Shown here: one piece after another, positions 6,234-10,473 of the stretch
How positions within the stretch are numbered: the stretch's first letter is position 1
Layout: the number at the start of each line of letters is the position of its first letter
DNA from: Devosia sp.
GTDB lineage: Bacteria > Pseudomonadota > Alphaproteobacteria > Rhizobiales > Devosiaceae
Assembly: GCA_028290245.1 (NCBI GenBank)
Contig: JAQGKG010000138.1
Location: 1 to 10,473 of the forward strand
Length of the DNA: 10,473 nucleotides
Direction of reading: 5' to 3'
Translations under genes and position numbers: made by a program
The notes under the pieces: model-generated
What the model was told of the DNA's origin: nothing
Database searches by the model: none
Seen by the model: the letters and a program-made list of their open reading frames with translations, nothing else

Positions 6234-6296
6234 TGCGGCACTTCTAAGCGATAGCTCTTTAGCTTTCGTTAAGGCTTTTGCTATTCCGGCGAAGGC

Positions 6297-6899
6297 TCAA
6301 ACCGCATCGAGAAAGGCCTTGGCCTCGCGCAATTCTTCCTGGCGCAACTCGTGCCCGCCTGGATGCCAGAACAGAATGGAGTCGGCGCCATTGCCTGCGA
6401 AATAATCGCTTAGCGCCTGCGTGGCGGCGGCAGGTGCGATTGGGTCGCGCTGGCCTGCGGTGATCAACACACGCTTGCCGGAAAGGTCGACCTGCGGCGG
6501 TGTGAACGGGATCAACGGATGCATCAGCACCGTGGCGTCGAACAGACCGGGCGCAGCGAACTGCACGGCCGCGAGGATATTGGCCCCATTGGAATAGCCC
6601 AGCCCGATAACTTTGCGGGGAATGCTTTCCGCCTGCCGCTCGGTGACGAACTTCACCATCTGAGCCGTGCGCAAGCGCAGGTCGTCCATGTCATAGACGC
6701 CCTCGGCCGTCCGTCGGAAATAGCGCAACGCCGCGCCTTCGCTGACATCGCCGCGCGGGGCGACAATGCGGGCACCGGTCAACAATTCACTCGCCAGATC
6801 GAAGAACTGACTTTCGTCACCGCCGGTGCCGTGGAAGACAAGGAACAATGGCGCAGTCGCATCGGCACCCTGGTCTTCGCGATAGTGATACTCGGCCAT
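6297..6899 (-). CDS. Alpha/beta-hydrolase, phospholipase/carboxylesterase family
   Basis: The 200-residue protein is a compact serine hydrolase of the carboxylesterase/phospholipase group (YpfH- or MhqD-like). Its oxyanion-hole region is VFHGTGGDES (21-30). The nucleophile elbow is GYSNGAN, with S103; the acid is D152 in GQRDPIAP, and the histidine is H183 in PGGHEL. The whole triad is present and there is no signal peptide, so it should be an active cytoplasmic esterase on small or short-chain esters; the natural substrate is unknown. GGGAG (6906-6910) lies 6 bp before ATG 6897-6899. It diverges from sdaA across a 148-bp intergenic region and is 84 bp upstream of the diguanylate cyclase on the same strand. 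Confidence 0.9.
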   Translation of the reverse strand: MAEYHYREDQGADATAPLFLVFHGTGGDESQFFDLASELLTGARIVAPRGDVSEGAALRYFRRTAEGVYDMDDLRLRTAQMVKFVTERQAESIPRKVIGLGYSNGANILAAVQFAAPGLFDATVLMHPLIPFTPPQVDLSGKRVLITAGQRDPIAPAAATQALSDYFAGNGADSILFWHPGGHELRQEELREAKAFLDAV

Positions 6900-6996
6900 G
6901 GCACTCTCCCAATCTCAACTGACTTCTATATCGACCGTGCCGGACCTGGGAGCAACCTGGGTCCACCATCACGCACTGTTGCCGTTTGCAGAACAG

Positions 6997-7008
6997 TGGT
7001 GCGCACCA
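6997..7008. promoter_or_regulatory. Perfect palindrome in the esterase-sdaA intergenic region
   Basis: TGGTGCGCACCA is a 12-bp perfect palindrome 39 bp upstream of the sdaA ATG, in the 148-bp divergent control region. Position and symmetry would suit an operator. Only one copy is seen in the window, and no regulator gene lies beside it, so the functional call is weak. Confidence 0.35.
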
Positions 7009-7047
7009 ATCGATTGCCGACAGCCAGCTTTCGTGCAGAATACCGCG

Positions 7048-8442
7048 ATGTTTCTCTCCATTTTCGACGTGTTCAAGATCGGCATCGGGCCATCCAGCTC
7101 CCACACAATGGGACCGATGACCGCGGCGCTTCGTTTTCTCGATGAACTCAAGACTGGCGACTGGCCCCGAGCCAAGAACGCCAAGCCTGCAGCACTGACC
7201 GCGAGCCTGCATGGCTCGCTGGCGTTTACCGGCATCGGCCACGGCAGCGGTCGCGCGGTAATCCTGGGACTTTGCGGCCAAGACCCCAAGACGGTTGATC
7301 CGGACGGTATGGATGCCATCGTCACCGCGGTAGAAGATTCCGGTGTCGTGCATCCACCCGGCCACGCTGAATATCGCTTCCGCCCAGCAGTCGATCTGAT
7401 GTTGGACAAGCGCAATGCGCTGCCCGGCCATCCCAACGGGCTGCAGTTCGCGGCCTACGACACCGACGGTCAATTGCTGCTCCGCCGCGCCTATTATTCC
7501 GTCGGCGGGGGCTTTGTGGTCAGCGCCGAAGAGCTGGACGCCTTCAAGCACGCCTCGCCGGCGCAGGCCGACGTGCCCTACCCTTTCGCCAATGCCAAGG
7601 ACATGTTGGCGATGGCGGCCCGATCGGGCCTATCCATTGCGGGCATGAAACGTGCTAATGAAGAGGCCAGCCGTGGCCGGGTAACGCTCGATCGCGGCAT
7701 GGACGAAATCTGGAGCGTGATGAGCACCTGCATTGATCGCGGCATCGCTCAGGATGGCATCCTGCCCGGCGGGCTCAACGTCAAGCGCCGAGCGCGCGGC
7801 ATCTTCAACCAGCTCGACGCGCAGTGGCAGCGCAATGAAATCACGCCACTGATGGCCAATGACTGGCTGAGCCTTTATGCTATGGCGGTCAACGAGGAGA
7901 ATGCCGGCGGCGGTCGGGTCGTCACGGCGCCGACCAATGGCGCGGCGGGCGTCATTCCGGCGGTGATGCGCTTCTATCTCAAGTTTAACGCTGCGGCGGG
8001 TCCTCAATCGGTGCGCGATTATCTGCTCACCGCCGCAGCCATTGGCGGCATCATCAAGCACAATGCCTCAATCTCGGGCGCCGAAGTTGGATGTCAGGGC
8101 GAAGTCGGCTCTGCGTCCGCCATGGCCGCAGCAGGCCTCTGTGCCATCATGGGCGGCACCCCAGAACAGGTGGAGAACGCCGCCGAAATCGCGTTGGAGC
8201 ATCACCTCGGTATGACCTGCGATCCGGTAGCTGGCCTGGTGCAAATCCCCTGTATCGAGCGCAATGCCTTCGGCGCCGTCAAGGCTGTCACTGCTGCATC
8301 GCTCGCGCTCAAGGGCGATGGCACACACGCCGTGCCGCTGGACGCCTGTATCGAAACCATGCGCCAAACCGGCATGGACATGAGCGAGAAGTACAAGGAA
8401 ACCAGCCTTGCGGGCCTCGCAGTGAATGTCGTGGCGTGCTGA
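7048..8442 (+). CDS. sdaA: L-serine ammonia-lyase (L-serine dehydratase), single-chain iron-sulfur type
   Basis: The 464-residue enzyme converts L-serine to pyruvate and ammonia with a [4Fe-4S] cluster. The N-terminal beta domain (about 3-155) carries FKIGIGPSSSHTMGPM (9-24); the alpha domain follows (about 185-460). Cluster cysteines are C349 in GCQGEVGSASAMAAAG, C391 in GMTCDPVAGLVQIPC and C402. The last residue is C464: a C-terminal cysteine that enters the active site and ligates the cluster's fourth iron is known for the Legionella enzyme (tail-in-mouth arrangement), and this protein keeps it. I chose ATG 7048 because the family begins at MFLSIFDVFKIG; the open frame upstream to 6898 lies in the divergent promoter region and lacks similarity. 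The Shine-Dalgarno is poor. The gene is alone on its strand and ends 20 bp from the convergent cyclase. Confidence 0.95.
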   Translation: MFLSIFDVFKIGIGPSSSHTMGPMTAALRFLDELKTGDWPRAKNAKPAALTASLHGSLAFTGIGHGSGRAVILGLCGQDPKTVDPDGMDAIVTAVEDSGVVHPPGHAEYRFRPAVDLMLDKRNALPGHPNGLQFAAYDTDGQLLLRRAYYSVGGGFVVSAEELDAFKHASPAQADVPYPFANAKDMLAMAARSGLSIAGMKRANEEASRGRVTLDRGMDEIWSVMSTCIDRGIAQDGILPGGLNVKRRARGIFNQLDAQWQRNEITPLMANDWLSLYAMAVNEENAGGGRVVTAPTNGAAGVIPAVMRFYLKFNAAAGPQSVRDYLLTAAAIGGIIKHNASISGAEVGCQGEVGSASAMAAAGLCAIMGGTPEQVENAAEIALEHHLGMTCDPVAGLVQIPCIERNAFGAVKAVTAASLALKGDGTHAVPLDACIETMRQTGMDMSEKYKETSLAGLAVNVVAC

Positions 8443-8462
8443 TCAGTGGATGGCGCTAGCCG

Positions 8463-9335
8463 TTACTTAGAAGTCTGGTTGCTTTCGACGACGAGGTTAC
8501 GGCCCTTGGCCTTGGCGTCGTAGAGGCCGTTGTCGGCTTTTCGCAGCATGTCGGCGAAGCTCTCGACTGAGGGATCTCCCTTGTGCACGCCAAAACTTGC
8601 AGTGATCTGGGTCGGGGTACCTTGAAGGCGCAGGTTCCAGGCTTCCAGCGCGACACGTATGCGCTCGGCTGCGGTAAAACCGAACGTTGGACTGCTATCC
8701 ACGGTGACCACGCAGAACTCCTCCCCGCCGATGCGCGCGATGAGATCGTACGGCCGGAGCTGTCGCTGGGTGGCTTCGGCGACAATCATCAGGACTTCGT
8801 CGCCTGCCGCGTGACCATGTTTATCGTTGATGAGCTTGAAGTGGTCGAGGTCGAAGGCGATCACCCAGACCCATTGCCCGCGACGCGCCGCTCGGTTGAT
8901 CTCCACCGAGACCGCATTCTGCAGCCAACGCCGATTGCCCAGCCCGGTGAGAGGGTCGCTGTTGGCCTGGCGCTTCAAGGTTTTGAGTGTCAGCTCTTGC
9001 GCACGGACCAAAGCCAGCACCTTCTCGGAAAGCCGGCGCACCGCATCGGAGCCCTTGACTTCGACGAAAGGCTCGACGCCCTCGTCCTGATAGCGATCCA
9101 TGGCTTTGACCAGCCGGTCTATCGGGCTCACAAAGTAGTACACCGCAAGATACTACAGGGCGCTACCGAACAGAGTTGCTACTAGCGCCAAAGCGAGGAT
9201 AGCGATCGGATCGGATGGATTGCCCAATCCTAGGTAGAGCAGCAGCGATATCAGGGGCAGGTGGATCGCGATGAAGCAAATCCCGAACACCTTCAAAACC
9301 AGCGATCCCCTGACCGCATCAACCAGACGTCTCAT
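8463..9335 (-). pseudogene. Membrane GGDEF diguanylate cyclase interrupted by one in-frame amber codon
   Basis: A single frame of 290 codon positions runs from ATG 9333-9335 to the stop at 8463-8465, broken only by TAG at codon 61 (9153-9155). The first 60 residues hold two membrane segments (about 10-34 and 42-60). After the TAG the frame continues YLAVYYFVSPIDRLVKAMD, the usual transition into a HAMP-like linker, then a GGDEF domain (about 120-286). The active site is GGEEF (203-207) and the I-site is RPYD (194-197), both intact. TGLGNRR and FDLDHFKLINDKHGH are also normal. Upstream, GGTGAGAG (9343-9350) is a ribosome binding site for ATG 9335. Possible outcomes are a dead gene, amber read-through, or reinitiation at GTG 9141-9143 giving a soluble 226-residue cyclase; no Shine-Dalgarno supports that GTG. 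A sequencing error cannot be excluded. Confidence 0.85.
9153..9155 (-). other. In-frame amber stop splitting the second diguanylate cyclase
   Basis: The minus-strand codons read CTG TAG TAT CTT GCG GTG TAC. Reading continues in the same frame on both sides, so one base substitution, not a frameshift, accounts for the break. It falls at the end of the second membrane segment. Confidence 0.85.
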
Positions 9336-9409
9336 AGGCAAGCTCTCACCTTTTTGTTTCAGCTGAGCGCAACCTGACAGGCCGGCCTTAGGGAGGTTCT
9401 GTGGAATAG

Positions 9410-9423
9410 CTTAAAATTTTAAG
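9410..9423. repeat. AT-rich 14-bp perfect palindrome
   Basis: CTTAAAATTTTAAG lies between the terminator of the DUF4142 gene and the start of the second cyclase, 75-88 bp upstream of that start. Pure A/T inside GC-rich DNA suggests a promoter-proximal or protein-binding element. No standard promoter boxes can be fixed to it. The rest of the 150-bp gap (9336-9485) holds the terminator and an AGGCCGGCCT palindrome at 9379-9388, and no gene I can support. Confidence 0.35.
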
Positions 9424-9438
9424 GAGTAGGCGACAGTG

Positions 9439-9465
9439 AAAAACCGGACTGCCCTGCGGCAGTCC
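9439..9465 (-). terminator. Rho-independent terminator after the DUF4142 gene
   Basis: On the minus strand GGACTGCC (9458-9465) pairs perfectly with GGCAGTCC (9446-9453) around a 4-base loop. After two Gs this runs into five T residues (9439-9443). It begins 20 bp after the DUF4142 stop and separates that operon from the cyclase gene. Confidence 0.85.
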
Positions 9466-9485
9466 AGTCAAATTAGCATGCAATA

Positions 9486-10049
9486 TCAGTACCCTTTGCC
9501 CTTGATCAGCGCGTCCACATGGGCGGCGTGGGTTTCGAGGGCCGGTAGCGTCTCTTTCGCAAACCCGACCAGCGTCTGGTCATCGCCCGCGCCGGCATAG
9601 GTCCGGAACAGGGCGATTGCTTCCATATGAGCCTGTGCCTGGATATCGAGATAGAGAGGCTTGAAGTCAGCGCCATCAGCAGCTTCGAGCTGAGCCAGCA
9701 TCTTGGCCTGCTTGGGTGCGAGTTCGACTTCGGCAGCGGGCTTGTTGGGATTGTCGGCCAACAGCCCGTCCAGCTTTTCACCCGCCGCCTTGTGATCAGC
9801 AATGATCATTTTGGCGAGATCGGTCGTTTCCGCATCCACATCCTTCTCGAGCGCCAACTCACTGGACTTAATCTCGAATTGGTTCGAGCTCATCGTGTTG
9901 GACAGGAAATGCGGCGTATCGACCACCATCATCGGGAACGCATCGCTAGCAGGCTTTGCCTCCACGGTCTGGCTGAAGCTGGGGGAGGACAGCAGCAGGC
10001 CAAGGCTGATGCTGCTGGCGACTAGAAATGCGGCGCGTTTATTGGTCAT
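9486..10049 (-). CDS. Secreted DUF4142-family protein
   Basis: The 187-residue protein begins with a signal peptide: a basic start MTNKRAAF, a hydrophobic core through about residue 20, and SSPSFSQ, with cleavage near 25-27. The mature part is a helical DUF4142 (ferritin-like) domain: VDTPHFLSNTMSSNQFEIKS (43-62), then LALEKDVDAETTDLAKMIIADHKAAGEKL and further helices with HMEAIALFRTYAGAGDD and LETHAAHVDAL near the end. DUF4142 proteins are annotated as putative outer-membrane or periplasmic proteins of unknown function. I chose ATG 10047-10049 because AAGGA (10058-10062) is 8 bp upstream; ATG 10053-10055 would leave 2 bp, and GTG 10067 overlaps the previous gene. It lies 14 bp after the alpha/beta-hydrolase stop, indicating an operon, and ends before a strong terminator. 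Confidence 0.88.
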   Translation of the reverse strand: MTNKRAAFLVASSISLGLLLSSPSFSQTVEAKPASDAFPMMVVDTPHFLSNTMSSNQFEIKSSELALEKDVDAETTDLAKMIIADHKAAGEKLDGLLADNPNKPAAEVELAPKQAKMLAQLEAADGADFKPLYLDIQAQAHMEAIALFRTYAGAGDDQTLVGFAKETLPALETHAAHVDALIKGKGY

Positions 10050-10057
10050 CGTCATGT

Positions 10058-10062
10058 TCCTT
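10058..10062 (-). promoter_or_regulatory. Ribosome binding site deciding the DUF4142 start
   Basis: AAGGA on the minus strand lies 8 bp from ATG 10047-10049 and 2 bp from ATG 10053-10055, favouring the inner start. It follows directly on the stop of the upstream hydrolase (10064-10066). Confidence 0.6.
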
Positions 10063-10063
10063 T

Positions 10064-10473
10064 TCACTCTGCGCCGAACGCGGCTTTGAGGTCAGCATTG
10101 GCGGCATCGACCGCCTGCTTGGCTTCATCGACGACCTTAGCCATGCCGAAGAATTCGTGCGTTACGCCGTCATACTGCAGAGCATCGACCTTGACGCCCG
10201 CGGCTTCGAGGTTTGCGGCGTAGGCCTCGCCTTCCGAGCGCAATGGATCGATCTGCGCGGTGATAACCGTGGCAGGGGGCAGGCCTTCCAGGTCGGTGCG
10301 TCCGACAAGGTTCAGGCGCGGGTCGTCAGCCTGGGCTGGGTCCGCCAACACGTTGTCAAAGAACCACGCCATATCGGCCTTGCCCAGCGGCTTTGCCTCG
10401 GCATTTTCCATGTAGGACGGGGTGTTCATGTCGTTGCCGGCAATAGGGTAAACCAGCAGCTGATACACTGGCA
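10064..10473 (-). CDS. Alpha/beta hydrolase (HSL/Aes-like esterase), C-terminal part cut by window edge
   Basis: About 135 C-terminal residues are visible and the frame is open to the right edge. The first full codons read P-V-Y-Q-L-L-V-Y-P, so the GTG at 10466-10468 is internal and not a start. The segment VYQLLVYPIAG, the cap-side DMAWFFDNVL, then LPPATVITAQIDPLRSEGEA and YDGVTHEFFGM are typical of the hormone-sensitive-lipase/acetyl-esterase branch. The catalytic aspartate is in QIDPLRSEG (codon 10247-10249) and the histidine in GVTHEFF (codon 10157-10159). The nucleophile and HGGG motif would lie beyond the window. The substrate is unknown. It ends 14 bp before the DUF4142 start and is probably the upstream gene of that operon; a signal peptide cannot be judged. 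Confidence 0.87.
   Translation of the reverse strand, partial: PVYQLLVYPIAGNDMNTPSYMENAEAKPLGKADMAWFFDNVLADPAQADDPRLNLVGRTDLEGLPPATVITAQIDPLRSEGEAYAANLEAAGVKVDALQYDGVTHEFFGMAKVVDEAKQAVDAANADLKAAFGAE

Noticed and set aside
5514..6254. Long plus-strand frame opposite the Cache-GGDEF cyclase
   Set aside because: It is antisense to clearly recognisable sensor and membrane segments and has no domain motifs.
6898..7047. N-terminal extension of sdaA, or a riboswitch in the sdaA leader
   Set aside because: The family starts at the MFLSIFDVFK motif at 7048. The leader is short and I could not find the conserved core of a glycine riboswitch or another known class.
9141..9155. Frameshift as the cause of the split cyclase
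   Set aside because: Both halves are in the same frame (start codons differ by a multiple of three) and the joined translation is continuous apart from the single TAG.
9436..9600. Small plus-strand frame with AAGGAG before GTG 9436
   Set aside because: It runs straight through the DUF4142 terminator and then antisense to that gene, and its peptide has no gene-like features.

Overview
The window looks like chromosomal DNA of an alphaproteobacterium, most likely of the Hyphomicrobiales and perhaps Devosia-like. The basis is high G+C with strong G/C bias at third codon positions, tightly packed genes, and the resemblance of the proteins to alphaproteobacterial families. The genus is an inference; no rRNA or other marker gene is present. 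I see no insertion sequence, tRNA, CRISPR array or phage gene.

Left part (1-2601), a sugar-acid/L-fucose locus. A UxaA-family dehydratase (minus strand, cut by the window edge) is transcribed away from a GntR/FCD regulator, an L-fucose mutarotase (fucU) and a fumarylacetoacetate-hydrolase-family enzyme closely resembling 2,4-diketo-3-deoxy-L-fuconate hydrolases. A good intrinsic terminator closes this group. The same 12-bp perfect palindrome, CTAACATGTTAG, occurs once in front of the regulator and once in front of the hydrolase, and I saw no third copy in the window. It is the best candidate for the operator of this regulator. The genes fit a non-phosphorylative L-fucose route: mutarotation, oxidation to fuconate, dehydration, oxidation, then hydrolytic cleavage. 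The dehydrogenases and transporter would lie beyond the left edge.

Middle part (2612-6899), housekeeping and signalling genes. A RidA-family protein (minus) is divergent from a DedA membrane protein followed by a small GNAT-like protein. The latter ends tail-to-tail, with stop codons sharing CTAG, against a 68-residue hypothetical gene. Next come a large membrane diguanylate cyclase (periplasmic Cache-type sensor, HAMP, GGDEF) and an alpha/beta-hydrolase esterase, both on the minus strand.

Right part (6900-10473). A single-chain iron-sulfur L-serine dehydratase (sdaA, plus strand) diverges from the esterase. It is followed on the minus strand by a second membrane diguanylate cyclase whose reading frame is cut by one in-frame amber codon between its membrane part and its intact GGEEF domain. 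A DUF4142 secreted protein comes next, with its own terminator. It lies just downstream of, and probably in one operon with, an alpha/beta hydrolase cut by the right edge.

Nothing here is an obviously new class of system. The best leads are the twin operator with a probably leaderless regulator mRNA, and the amber-split cyclase.
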